Assembly (NCBI GenBank): GCA_030432595.1 | Contig: JAUIGU010000024.1 | Coordinates: 1-59,955 of the forward strand | Reading direction: 5' to 3' | Length of the DNA stretch: 59,955 nt | From: Phycisphaerae bacterium | GTDB lineage: Bacteria; Planctomycetota; Phycisphaerae; Phycisphaerales; Phycisphaeraceae | Part shown: positions 36,290 through 44,661 of the stretch, in pieces | How positions within the stretch are numbered: the stretch's first letter is position 1 | Layout: every line of letters starts with the position of its first letter | Made by a program: the position numbers and the translations under genes | Notes under the pieces: generated by a model | Told to the model about the DNA's origin: nothing | The model's input: only the letters and a program-made list of their open reading frames with translations | The model's database searches: none

Positions 36290-36653
36290 ACTGCTACTCA
36301 AAGCGCGGGGCGATCAATACGCAGCAGACAAATTGCTGACCGACAAGAACGCCCCGCCCTGGGTTGGTGCGTTTCACGCACAGCAGGCGGTCGAAAAATC
36401 CATCAAGGCGGTGCTTGCCCGCCACCGAGTCGAATTCCCATACACCCATCAGATTAACGTGCTGATCGATCTGCTCCGGGCACATCAACTCGCTCTCCCG
36501 CCGCACGCCGACGAGGTCGATGCGCTGACGCCGTTTGGCGCACCGAAACGCTACGAACCTGTCACGTTTGGGGACGCCGAAGCCCTCGATCACGACGCGG
36601 CTTTGGGCTGGGTACATGACGTTCTACAGTGGGCCGACCACCAGTGCCGATAG
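36261..36653 (+). CDS. HEPN domain protein (toxin-like partner of the MNT gene)
   Basis: 130 aa from a TTG at 36261, chosen because AGGAG lies seven bases upstream and the codons before it belong to the preceding gene's frame. The HEPN helices are seen in LLLKARGDQYAADKLL, GAFHAQQAVEKSIKAVL and HQINVLIDLLRAHQL. An arginine and histidine spaced R-x6-H (RVEFPYTH) could be the RNase-type site of HEPN toxins. It overlaps both the MNT gene (29 nt) and the next gene's start (10 nt). It might act with MNT in an abortive or stress response, but HEPN proteins also have other nucleotide roles. Confidence 0.8.
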   Translation: MSDISPLAPELLLKARGDQYAADKLLTDKNAPPWVGAFHAQQAVEKSIKAVLARHRVEFPYTHQINVLIDLLRAHQLALPPHADEVDALTPFGAPKRYEPVTFGDAEALDHDAALGWVHDVLQWADHQCR

Positions 36654-37777
36654 CCACCACCGCTTTTACGATCCTCGCCGTCGCTCCGCCGCCGCCCGCC
36701 GACTTCGTGCCCCGCGCGGTCACCTCGACCGACTGGGTGCTGCTGGGTGTCTACCTCGCGCTGGCGATCGGGGTGTCGTTTCTGTGCTCGATGCTCGAAG
36801 CCGGGCTGCTGTCGCTGCCGCGCAGCTACGTCGCGGCGCTGCAGAAGGAAGGCGGCAAGACCGGGGCCCGCCTCGACCACATCAAGACCAAGCTCGACCG
36901 GGCGCTCGCCGCGATCCTCACGCTCAACACCATCGCCCACACCATCGGCGCCGCGGGCGTCGGGGCCCAGGTGCTCATCATCTTCGGCAGCGAGTGGGTG
37001 GCGCTCGGGTCGGCGGTGATCACGCTGCTGATCCTCGTGCTCAGCGAGATCATCCCCAAGTCCATCGGCGCGTCCTACGCCCGGCCGCTCGCGCCGTTCA
37101 CGGCCCTGACCATCACCGTGATGATGTGGGCGCTGCTGCCGATCCTCGTCCCGCTCAACTGGGTCAGCAAGTGGTTCGGCGGCGGGCACCACGCGCCGGT
37201 GTCGCGCGACGAGATCGCGTCCATGGCCGAGCTGGGCCTCACCGACGGGGCGCTCGACCTCGACGAGTCGCGCGTGATCCGCAACCTGCTGTCGCTGACG
37301 CAGGTCTACGCCAAGGACGTCATGACGCCGCGTCCGGTTCTGTTCGCGCTGCCCGAAACCATGACCGTCAACGACGTCGTCAACGAGCACGGCCGGCTCC
37401 GCTTCTCCCGCATCCCGCTCTACACCGGCGACATCGACCACATCACCGGCAAGGTCACCCGGCACGGCATCCTCCACGCCTACGCCGAAGACCGCGGCGA
37501 CGTCCCGCTCTCCGCCATCAAACGCGACCTGCCCGTCATCCCCGAGACCGCCCGCCTCGACCAGGCCCTCGACCGCTTCATCCGTGAGCAGCGCCACGCC
37601 ATGCTCGTCGTCGATGAGTTCGGCGGCACCGCCGGCATGCTCACCCTCGAAGACTGCGTCGAGACCCTGCTGGGCGTCGAGATCGTCGACGAGACCGACA
37701 CCGCCGCCGACATGCGCGAGCTCGCCCGCCGGCTCATGGAGCGCCGCAAGAAGCAGCACGACAACGACGACGACTGA
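36644..37777 (+). CDS. CNNM/CBS-domain (HlyC/CorC-type) membrane protein
   Basis: 377 aa from a GTG at 36644, overlapping the HEPN stop; a GTG at 36629 is the alternative. The N-terminal CNNM (DUF21) part has three to four membrane helices (WVLLGVYLALAIGVSFLCSM; LTLNTIAHTIGAAGVGAQVL; VITLLILVLSEIIPKSIGAS). The next part starts VIRNLLSLTQVYAKDVMTPR and carries a CBS pair ending HAMLVVDEFGGTAGMLTLED. Families of this plan are linked to magnesium or cobalt efflux. The C-terminal CorC/HlyC domain of the longer relatives is missing; only a charged tail follows the CBS pair. Confidence 0.9.
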   Translation: MPIATTAFTILAVAPPPPADFVPRAVTSTDWVLLGVYLALAIGVSFLCSMLEAGLLSLPRSYVAALQKEGGKTGARLDHIKTKLDRALAAILTLNTIAHTIGAAGVGAQVLIIFGSEWVALGSAVITLLILVLSEIIPKSIGASYARPLAPFTALTITVMMWALLPILVPLNWVSKWFGGGHHAPVSRDEIASMAELGLTDGALDLDESRVIRNLLSLTQVYAKDVMTPRPVLFALPETMTVNDVVNEHGRLRFSRIPLYTGDIDHITGKVTRHGILHAYAEDRGDVPLSAIKRDLPVIPETARLDQALDRFIREQRHAMLVVDEFGGTAGMLTLEDCVETLLGVEIVDETDTAADMRELARRLMERRKKQHDNDDD

Positions 37778-37846
37778 CCCGGCAAACCCCGACGGTTCAA
37801 GCATCTCTCCCGCACGCCCCACCCGCATCGCCGATACCATCGCCCC

Positions 37847-39577
37847 ATGCCCGACGCGCCCCCCGACAAACCCAACGCCATCGGTTCGTTCTGCCTGGTG
37901 TTGCACGGCCACCTGCCCTACGTCCTGCACCACGGGACCTGGCCGCACGGCGAGGACTGGCTCTACGAGGCCGCCGCCGAGACCTATCTGCCCATCCTCG
38001 CGATGCTCGACGCGTGCGAGTACCTCAACGCGTTCCCCAAGCTCACCATGGGCCTCACGCCCGTGCTGCTCGAACAGCTCCACCACGAACACTTCAAAAA
38101 AGGCTTCGAGCACTACCTCAACGACCGCGCCGAGAAGGCCCGGCAGGACCAGAAAGAGTTCGACAAGATCGGCAACGGCCACCTCAAGTGGCTCGCCGAG
38201 CGCTGGGAACAGATGTTCACCAAGCTGCTCGCGCAGTTCGAGGACATCGGCCGCGACATCCCCAAGGCCTACGCCGAGCACGTCAAGGCCGGCCGCGTCG
38301 AGCTGCTCACGTCCAACGCGACCCACGCCTACATGCCCCTGATGCTCAACGACGCCAGCATCCGCGCCCAGATCCGCGCGGGCGTCGCCAGCTCCGAACG
38401 CATCCTCGGGTTCAAGCCCGGCGGCATGTGGTTCCCCGAGTGTGCCTACCGGCCCAACGGCCAGTGGCACCCGCCTATCCAGTGGGGCCACCCCCACAAC
38501 CGCTGCGGCCTGGAACACCTCGCCGCCGACGAAGGCATCCACCACTTCTTCGTCGAGTCCCACCTGGTCACCGAATCCAAGTCCGAGCAGGTCTTCAACG
38601 ACGGCATGTGGTGCAAGGTCGGCTGGGACGAGGCCGCCAAGTACCCCCACCGCGGCTGGCGCTCCGTCAACGAGGGCCACGGCGTCAACTCCGACGGCAA
38701 CGGCCTCGCGCGCTTGTGGGTCCTCGCCCGCGACCAGGAAGCCTGCGAAAAGGTGTGGTCCGGCGACATCGGCTACCCCGCCTCCGGCGAATACCTCGAG
38801 TTCCACAAGCAGTGGGGCCCCCGCCGCGGCCTGCGCTACTGGAAGATCACCGGCGCCAAAACCGACCTCGGCGACAAGCATCTTTATTACCCGCAAGACG
38901 TCGAAGGCAAGCTCCACGAGCACGTCTCGCACTTCTGCTCGGTCATCAAGCAGCGCCTCCACCACCACCGCAACCTCACCGGCCGCAACGGCGTGGTCGT
39001 CGCGACCTTCGATGCGGAACTCTTCGGCCACTGGTGGCACGAGGGCGTCGACTTCATCAAGAACGTCATGCTTTCGCTCAACTCCGACCCGGAAGTCAAG
39101 CTCCAGACTTCCATGGAGTACCTGCACGACGTCTTCGTCGACAAGGTCGTCACCCTGCCCGAGGGTTCCTGGGGCGAAGAGGGCGACCACCGCGTCTGGA
39201 CCAACGATCAGGTCAACTGGATGTGGGAGATCGAGTACCGCTGCGAGTCCACCTTCGGCCGACTCACGCACGAGCTGGATTGGGAGAACAACAAAGAGGT
39301 CGAATCACTTTTGAAGAAGGCCGGCCGCGAGTTGTTGCTGCTTCAGGCGAGCGACTGGCCGTTCGTCATTCGGCGGGGCCAGGCCGTGGACTACGGCATC
39401 AAGCGGTATATGCAGCACGTCTCGCGTTTCGAGACCCTCACCGACCTGGCCGAGAAGGTCGCACAGGACTCGAAGTACCTCGGCGGGCTGACCGAGGTCG
39501 AGAAGCACGAGATCGCCGACGCCGACCTGCACGACGTGATCTTCCCCGAGATCGACCTGAACTGGTGGAGCGTGTAA
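37847..39577 (+). CDS. GH57 family enzyme, probable 1,4-alpha-glucan branching enzyme
   Basis: 576 aa, ATG at 37847. GH57 motifs are in order: CLVLHGHLPYV near the start, the nucleophile block GMWFPECAYRP (Glu), and TFDAELFGHWWHEG (the acid/base Asp). The helical C-terminal region (SLLKKAGRELLLLQASDWPF) is typical of GH57 branching enzymes, which form alpha-1,6 branches in glycogen; an amylase-type activity cannot be excluded. It lies 69 bases after the CNNM gene, in the same block as the GT3 glycogen synthase, so synthesis and branching are plausibly coordinated. A strong terminator follows at 39615. Confidence 0.88.
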   Translation: MPDAPPDKPNAIGSFCLVLHGHLPYVLHHGTWPHGEDWLYEAAAETYLPILAMLDACEYLNAFPKLTMGLTPVLLEQLHHEHFKKGFEHYLNDRAEKARQDQKEFDKIGNGHLKWLAERWEQMFTKLLAQFEDIGRDIPKAYAEHVKAGRVELLTSNATHAYMPLMLNDASIRAQIRAGVASSERILGFKPGGMWFPECAYRPNGQWHPPIQWGHPHNRCGLEHLAADEGIHHFFVESHLVTESKSEQVFNDGMWCKVGWDEAAKYPHRGWRSVNEGHGVNSDGNGLARLWVLARDQEACEKVWSGDIGYPASGEYLEFHKQWGPRRGLRYWKITGAKTDLGDKHLYYPQDVEGKLHEHVSHFCSVIKQRLHHHRNLTGRNGVVVATFDAELFGHWWHEGVDFIKNVMLSLNSDPEVKLQTSMEYLHDVFVDKVVTLPEGSWGEEGDHRVWTNDQVNWMWEIEYRCESTFGRLTHELDWENNKEVESLLKKAGRELLLLQASDWPFVIRRGQAVDYGIKRYMQHVSRFETLTDLAEKVAQDSKYLGGLTEVEKHEIADADLHDVIFPEIDLNWWSV

Positions 39578-39614
39578 GCGCACAGGGGTTGACTCAAAAC
39601 CAACTGCCGCACAT

Positions 39615-39642
39615 AGCCCCGCAAGCGCTTGCGGGGCTTTTT
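39615..39642 (+). terminator. Rho-independent terminator after the GH57 gene
   Basis: Perfect 24-base palindrome (half-site AGCCCCGCAAGC) followed by TTTTT. It is one base different per half from the palindrome inside alr at 6719-6742, so a repeat family seems to serve as terminator here. Confidence 0.85.
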
Positions 39643-39672
39643 CGCTGTTTCACCTTTCCCGTCTTCTCCCTC

Positions 39673-39719
39673 AGCCGGAGCGTGACACGCTCCGGACCGG
39701 AACCCGCCGGGTTCCGGCT
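39673..39719. repeat. Double-hairpin palindrome
   Basis: Hairpin 39675-39695 (CCGGAGCG, loop TGACA, CGCTCCGG) and hairpin 39697-39717 (CCGGAACCCG ... GGGTTCCGG) lie side by side, and the outer AGCCGG (39673) pairs with CCGGCT (39714). Two small hairpins within a larger stem is the layout of a REP doublet. Confidence 0.65.
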
Positions 39720-39800
39720 ATCCGTGCAAAGGACACGGACGATTCTGGGGACGACAACGCCCCTCGGATTCACTTGTGAAAGAACCCCGTGTGCGCTTCT

Positions 39801-39869
39801 GAGCGAGCCGGGCCGTGTCGGCCCGGTTCCCGTCATTCGGAAATTCGGGGTGACACACCCCGGCTCGCT
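39801..39869. repeat. Double-hairpin palindrome
   Basis: Outer arms AGCGAGCCGGG (39802-39812) and CCCGGCTCGCT (39859-39869) enclose two hairpins: 39808-39826 (CCGGGCCG, TGT, CGGCCCGG) and 39846-39862 (CGGGGTG, ACA, CACCCCG). Same architecture as the element at 39673 with different sequence. Confidence 0.65.
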
Positions 39870-40202
39870 TCGAAACAAACCCGGGGCGGGACCGCCGTCA
39901 CGATCCTCAGACCCCCGGCCGGCGTCGGTTTTTCAACCCGCCGTCACCGCGTTTCGGATGGGACTCACTCGGGGGGTTCCGGCGGGAGCGGCATGCAATC
40001 GGATTCCATTCCGACCCACCCGCGTCCAAGGCCACACGGCAATTCGTGATTAAGGAACTCAAGCCCTCACCCACCTGGCACCCACGCGGAGGCCACGCTC
40101 TTCTCTCGGTGAATACATTTTACCCGCGCGTTGAACGGTCATCGCCGAGGTACCGGGCACACCGTGCGCAGAAAACAAACTTCAACGTCATCGGATGATC
40201 CT

Positions 40203-40279
40203 TCAGAGCCGGGAGCGTGAGCGACCGGTTTGCCCCGACGGCCGGGCACCGGACCGGTCGCTGACGCTCCCGGCTCTGA
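40203..40279. repeat. Long inverted repeat, 26-base arms
   Basis: Arm 40203-40228 (TCAGAGCCGGGAGCGTGAGC then GACCGG) pairs with 40254-40279 with a single mismatch. The 25-base middle is GC-rich. Probably an intergenic mobile or REP-type element; no coding capacity. Confidence 0.7.
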
Positions 40280-40379
40280 TCCTGCGGCCGACGGAGAACG
40301 AGGCTTGGCTTGGGGGCAACCCTTGCCGAAGGTGACGGGAGCCTGTGCAATCTGCGTGGTCTGCGGTTAGTTTTTTGCC

Positions 40380-41078
40380 ATGAACGTTCTGCTCGCCACG
40401 TCGAACCCGCACAAGTTGGAGGAGATCACGGCGGTGATTGATACGCCGGCGCTTCGGTGGCGGACGCTGGATTGGTTGGCGCGGGAGTACGGGGATCGGT
40501 TCACGGAGCCGGTGGAGGACCGAGACACGTTTGAGGGGAACGCGCTGAAGAAGGCGGCGCATTACGCGGGGCAGTCGGGGTGGGTGGCGGTGGCGGACGA
40601 CAGCGGGTTGGCGGTGGATGCGCTGGGCGGGGCGCCGGGGGTGATCTCGGCGCGGTACAGCGGGGTGTCGGGGCCGCGCAGCGAGGTGGATCCGGCGAAC
40701 AACGCGAAGTTGTTGCGGGAACTGGAAGGCGTGCCGGTGGCGGAGCGCACGGCGCGGTTTGTGTGTGTGATGGCGATGGTGTGGCCCTCCCGGAAGGGTG
40801 ATGTTGGAGAGCATGAGCCGTTGGTCGTGCGGGGCGAGGTGGTGGGTCGGATCCTGTTGCCCGAGGAGGCGGACGATGTGGAGCGGCCGGAGCGCGGGCG
40901 GGGGGATCAGGGGTTCGGGTATGACCCGTTGTTTGTGTTGCCGGACGAGCATCCGGAGTTTCCGGGGACGACGACGGCGGAGTTGACGGCGGCGCAGAAG
41001 AACGCGTTGTCGCACCGGGGGGTGGCGTCGCGGGCGCTTCTGGCGGCGCTGGTGGAGCGCGGGGTGGTGACGGGTTAG
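40380..41078 (+). CDS. rdgB: XTP/dITP diphosphatase
   Basis: 232 aa, ATG at 40380. Hydrolyses non-canonical purine triphosphates (dITP, XTP) to the monophosphates, keeping them out of DNA and RNA. The Ham1/RdgB signature is complete: ATSNPHKLEEI (SxNxxK), FEGNALKKA, the metal/catalytic VADDSGLAVDALGGAPGV, ARYSG, GFGYDPLF and LSHRGVASRALL. The segment about 125-165 (MVWPSRKGDVGEHEPLVVRG...EEADDVERPERG) is somewhat longer than in most relatives. The TAG stop lies in the left arm of a 25-base palindrome, so the C-terminus may have been trimmed or extended by that element. Confidence 0.93.
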   Translation: MNVLLATSNPHKLEEITAVIDTPALRWRTLDWLAREYGDRFTEPVEDRDTFEGNALKKAAHYAGQSGWVAVADDSGLAVDALGGAPGVISARYSGVSGPRSEVDPANNAKLLRELEGVPVAERTARFVCVMAMVWPSRKGDVGEHEPLVVRGEVVGRILLPEEADDVERPERGRGDQGFGYDPLFVLPDEHPEFPGTTTAELTAAQKNALSHRGVASRALLAALVERGVVTG

Positions 41079-41151
41079 CTGCGACGCCACGCGTCGCAGG
41101 GCGGTGGGTGAATCGAGGTGGTGCGGCTGCGACGCGTGGCGTCGCAGCTAA
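41075..41151. repeat. Perfect inverted repeat, 25-base arms
   Basis: Arm 41075-41099 (TTAGCTGCGACGCCACGCGT then CGCAG) is matched exactly by 41127-41151. The 27-base centre is unpaired. The outer TTAG provides the rdgB stop codon. It could act as a transcription barrier or be an inserted palindromic element. Confidence 0.8.
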
Positions 41152-41333
41152 CGACAAGCAACGGGTCTGCGTGGACGGCGTGAATCGTCGAGGTTTTTTC
41201 GTGGGTTGGTGGGGTTATCGGGCGTGTTTTTCGGGGGTTTTGGCCGGGTGGGGCCGGGCGGCGGGCTGGGTCGATACCGGCGGTGCCCCGCGTGTTGCGA
41301 GCGAGGGGGGTGCCTTCTTTCGGAGACCCTGCG

Positions 41334-42749
41334 ATGACGACGGACCTGAATCAACGACGGACGCTTGTTTGGCTGGTGCTCGCGCTGGGCGCGTTGTGGC
41401 TGGCGGGCTGTTCGAGTCAACCCACGAGCGACACGGTCGCGCACCGGTGGGACGCGCCGCGGGCGGTGAACCGGGACCGGGCGATCGTCGGCGACACGCC
41501 GTCGGCGTTGGAGTCGCTGGTGATGTACGAGTTGAACCTGCGGGCGTTCAGCGACAGCGCGGACCTGGCGGGGGCGACGGCGCGGCTGGACGACCTGGAC
41601 GCGTTGGGGATCGACGTGGTGTGGCTGATGCCGATCCAGCCGGTGGGGAAGGAGCGGGCGGTGGGCGCGTTGGGTTCGCCGTACAGCATCGCGGACTACA
41701 CGGCGATCAGCCCGGAGTACGGGACGGCGGACGATTTGAGCACGTTTATTGATCAGGCGCACCAGCGCGACATGCGGGTGATCCTGGACTGGGTCGCGAA
41801 CCACACGGCGTGGGACCACCCGTGGACGTTGAACGAGGGTTGGCACGTGCGCGACGCGGCGGGCGAGATCATTTCTCCGCCGGACACGCAGTGGGGCGAC
41901 GTCGCGGAGTTGAATTACGACAACCCGGAGCTGCGCACGGCGATGGTGGAGGCGATGCGTTACTGGCTGGACGAGTACGCGGTGGACGGGTTCCGGTTGG
42001 ACTACGCGGAGGGCGTGCCGTTGGACTTCTGGTCGGACACGATCACGACGCTCGAGGCGCACGCGGGCCGTGAGTTGCTGGTACTGGCGGAGGGCGCGGA
42101 CCCGGCGTTGTACGACGCGGGCGCGGACGTGACGTTCGGGTGGGATTTTTACGGGACGCTCAAGGCGGTGTACGGCAGCGAGCAGCGGTCGGCGAAGGAG
42201 GTCGCGCTGGCGCACGAGCGGGAGTACGGCGAGGTGCCGGCGGGCAAGCAACGGCTGCGGTTCACGACGAACCACGACGAGACGGCGTGGGACGCGACGC
42301 CGGTGGCGCTGTTCGGCGGGGAGGCGGGGGCGTTCGGGGCGTTCACGCTGGCGGCGACGTACGGCGGGGTGCCGCTGGTGTACAACGGGCAGGAGATCGG
42401 CTGGCCGCGGCAGACGTCGTTCTTCGACCGCGACCCGATCGACTGGTCGTACGAGGGCCCGTCGCTGATCCGGTACCGCAAGCTGCTGGCGACGCGCGAG
42501 GATCACCCGGCGTTGCAGGCCGGCGAGCGGGACGACTTCAGCAACGACGACGTCGCGGCGTTCACACGGACGGTGGCGGGCGACACGGTGCTGGTGGTGG
42601 CGAACACGCGCGACCGCGCGGCGTCGGTTTCATTGCCCGCGTCGTTGCGGGGGCGGCGTGCGGTGGACACGTTCAGCGACCAGGCGGTGGCGCTGCCCGC
42701 GACGCTGACGCTGAAGCCCCACGCGAGCCATGTGCTGGCGGTGGAGTAG
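41334..42749 (+). CDS. GH13 alpha-amylase family lipoprotein
   Basis: 471 aa. The ATG at 41334 follows CGGAGA and begins a lipoprotein signal with lipobox LAGC, so the mature protein is lipid-anchored at the cell envelope. GH13 blocks: GIDVVWLMPIQPVG, VILDWVANHTAWDHPW, DGFRLDYAEG (nucleophile Asp), LVLAEGAD (acid/base Glu) and TTNHDETAWD (third Asp). The domain is compact, and the usual C-terminal beta domain is short (DTVLVVANTRDRAASVSLPA). Substrate is probably an alpha-1,4-glucan; the exact specificity is not evident. It is convergent with the TolC-family gene, with a shared terminator between them. Confidence 0.9.
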   Translation: MTTDLNQRRTLVWLVLALGALWLAGCSSQPTSDTVAHRWDAPRAVNRDRAIVGDTPSALESLVMYELNLRAFSDSADLAGATARLDDLDALGIDVVWLMPIQPVGKERAVGALGSPYSIADYTAISPEYGTADDLSTFIDQAHQRDMRVILDWVANHTAWDHPWTLNEGWHVRDAAGEIISPPDTQWGDVAELNYDNPELRTAMVEAMRYWLDEYAVDGFRLDYAEGVPLDFWSDTITTLEAHAGRELLVLAEGADPALYDAGADVTFGWDFYGTLKAVYGSEQRSAKEVALAHEREYGEVPAGKQRLRFTTNHDETAWDATPVALFGGEAGAFGAFTLAATYGGVPLVYNGQEIGWPRQTSFFDRDPIDWSYEGPSLIRYRKLLATREDHPALQAGERDDFSNDDVAAFTRTVAGDTVLVVANTRDRAASVSLPASLRGRRAVDTFSDQAVALPATLTLKPHASHVLAVE

Positions 42750-42778
42750 CGGGGAAGGGTTTGGAAGCCACCTTGGTT

Positions 42779-42824
42779 AAACACCGAAGCCCACAGATTG
42801 AATCCGTGGGCTTCGGTGTTTTGC
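42779..42824. terminator. Bidirectional terminator
   Basis: Arms 42779-42794 (AAACACCGAAGCCCAC) and 42806-42821 are exactly complementary over 16 bases with an 11-base loop. The outer A and T tracts serve the amylase transcript on the plus strand and the TolC-family transcript on the minus strand. Confidence 0.85.
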
Positions 42825-42842
42825 GGTTGGTGGTTGTTGGTT

Positions 42843-44600
42843 TTATTCGCCTTGCGTCGGGTCGTCGAAGCGGACGCCCATGTGGTCCAGCAGCGTACCC
42901 TGGGTGCGGTAGAGCTCGCTGATGGCGGTCATGTAGCCGGTGAGGGCGGAGGCTTCCTGGGTCTCGGCGTCGGCGAGGCGTTGCTGGGCGGAGAGCTTGA
43001 GGTCGAGGAGGAACTCGGGCGTGAGCGCGACGCCGGCGTCTTCCTGGGCCTGGATGGCGCGGAGGTTGTCGGCGGCGGCGCGGCGGGCGGCGCGGGCGGC
43101 GCCGATGAGCTCGTACTGCGTGACGATGTCGCGCAGCGCGCCCTTGACCTCGAGCACGACGTCCTGGGACAGCCGGCGGTAGTCGAGGACGGCCTGCTCG
43201 TTTTCGTAGCGCCGTTGTTCGGCCAGGGCTTCGGGTCCGCGGTTGCCCAGCGGGTAGGCGAAGTCCAGGCCCAGCAGGAAGTCGAGGTAGTCCGCGTCGC
43301 TGAGTTGTTCGTAGGCGCCGGCGGCGTTGTCGATGTCGACGCCGTTGAGTCCGACGCCGGCGGTGAGGTCGAGCTGGGGGAGCTTGGCGTTGTCGGCGAC
43401 GCGTTGGCGGACGAGCGTGTCGTCGATGGCCAAGGCGGCGGCGCGCAGCTCGGGGCGCTCGGCCAGCGCGGTGGTCACGGTGTCCAACAGCGAGAACGAC
43501 AGCGGCGCGTCGAGCGGCTGGTCGGCGGGGATGATCAGGGTTTCGTCGGCCAGCGGCAGGTCGTCCGCGTTGATCAGGCGTTTGAGCTGGTCGGACGCGG
43601 CACGCCACTGTTGACGGGCGCGGATCACGTCGCTGCGGCGCAGCTCGACGAAGCTGTTGGCTTCGGTGAAGCGGACCTTGGAGACGTCGAACTCGAGGCG
43701 TTCCTTGATGCGGTCGCGGTCGTCGACGGTGCGTTCGAGGAGTTTGGACTGGATCAGCAGTTGCTGCCGGGCGAAGAGCACGTCCCAGTACGCCTGGATC
43801 ACGGCGTCGACGAGGTTGATGGTCGAGGCGCGGAGGTCCTGGACGGCGGCGTCGCGCGCGTTGCCGGCCAGGGCGACCTGCGCCTCGGTGACGTCCCGGC
43901 CGAAGTTGCGCAGCAGCGGCTGCTCGAGGGTGAGCAACAGGTCCGCGTCGTAGAACGGCGCGACGCCGGCGAGGCTGGGGTCGTCGTTGGTGCGCGTCGC
44001 GGTGGTTTCGAGCTGGACGCGCCCGCCGGTGGCGCGGATCGTCTGGCGGATGCCGGTGGTCAGGGCGGTGGTTTCGCTCTGGCGGTCGCCCGAGAGCCCG
44101 GGGACCAGCCCGGTCGAGGGCCCGGGCGTGTCGAGGTTGGAGTACTCGAGGTTGGCGAACAGCTCTGCGTCGAAGACGGCGTCGGCCTGATCGAGCTGGC
44201 GGTCGGCGATGACGGGCGTCAGCCGCGCGGTCGCCAGGTCCAGGTTGTTCTCGACCGCGAGGCGCACCGCGCGCTGCAGGGTCAACGCCACCGACGCTTC
44301 TTCCTGTTCGCCCAGCAGGTCCATGCCCGCGTCGGCGGGGCGGTCCTCGTACGCGCCCATGCCTGACATGGTGTCGAGTTCCTGGCGCTGTTGTTCGGTG
44401 AGCCCGGCCTCGACGTCGCTGGCGTCGCGCTTGAGCTCGACGATGCCACCCTCGGCCAGGGGCGCGAGGAACGCGCGCTGCGACTGCACGACCGCCTGCC
44501 GCACCGCCTCGTCGCGCGAACGGTCCAGCGGCGACTCGCAACCAGCCGCGACGACCGCCGACACCGCCACGCCCGCCAACATCACTGCCCGTGGTTTCAT
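42843..44600 (-). CDS. TolC-family outer membrane efflux lipoprotein
   Basis: 585 aa. The signal peptide carries lipobox VAAGC at residues 17-21. The long helical body shows the duplicated TolC/NodT plan: ALTLQRAVRLAVENNLDLATA and later ALAERPELRAAALAIDDTLV each open a half, followed by coiled-coil helices (ERTVDDRDRIKERLEFDVSK; AARAARRAAADNLRAIQAQED) and DLKLSAQQRLADAETQEASA. Such proteins form the outer-membrane channel of tripartite efflux or type I secretion. No inner-membrane pump or adaptor gene is adjacent, so its partner is elsewhere. The Fur-like regulator sits 61 bases upstream on the same strand. Confidence 0.9.
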   Translation of the reverse strand: MKPRAVMLAGVAVSAVVAAGCESPLDRSRDEAVRQAVVQSQRAFLAPLAEGGIVELKRDASDVEAGLTEQQRQELDTMSGMGAYEDRPADAGMDLLGEQEEASVALTLQRAVRLAVENNLDLATARLTPVIADRQLDQADAVFDAELFANLEYSNLDTPGPSTGLVPGLSGDRQSETTALTTGIRQTIRATGGRVQLETTATRTNDDPSLAGVAPFYDADLLLTLEQPLLRNFGRDVTEAQVALAGNARDAAVQDLRASTINLVDAVIQAYWDVLFARQQLLIQSKLLERTVDDRDRIKERLEFDVSKVRFTEANSFVELRRSDVIRARQQWRAASDQLKRLINADDLPLADETLIIPADQPLDAPLSFSLLDTVTTALAERPELRAAALAIDDTLVRQRVADNAKLPQLDLTAGVGLNGVDIDNAAGAYEQLSDADYLDFLLGLDFAYPLGNRGPEALAEQRRYENEQAVLDYRRLSQDVVLEVKGALRDIVTQYELIGAARAARRAAADNLRAIQAQEDAGVALTPEFLLDLKLSAQQRLADAETQEASALTGYMTAISELYRTQGTLLDHMGVRFDDPTQGE

Positions 44601-44661
44601 GGTCGAATGGTCGGCGGCGGCACGGCACCCGTCAAATCGCGGGACGCGCCGGTGCTTCGGT

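Larger units (their letters stand above)
39578..40379. other. 802-base intergenic region with palindromes
   Basis: No gene is convincing on either strand. The region holds the terminator at 39615-39642, two double-hairpin palindromes (39673-39719 and 39801-39869), a third long palindrome (40203-40279), and a tail at about 40345-40372 (AATCTGCGTGGTCTGCGGTT) that looks like another dispersed repeat. The remaining sequence, about 39880-40200, shows nothing I can identify. Confidence 0.6.

Noticed and set aside
35951-36653. Genomic island boundaries around the MNT/HEPN pair
   Set aside because: No direct repeats, integrase or attachment site flank the pair; only the composition and overlap are unusual.
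39594-40053. Small open frames in the 802-base gap
   Set aside because: They are composed of palindromes and repeats, lack ribosome sites, and show no protein-like pattern.
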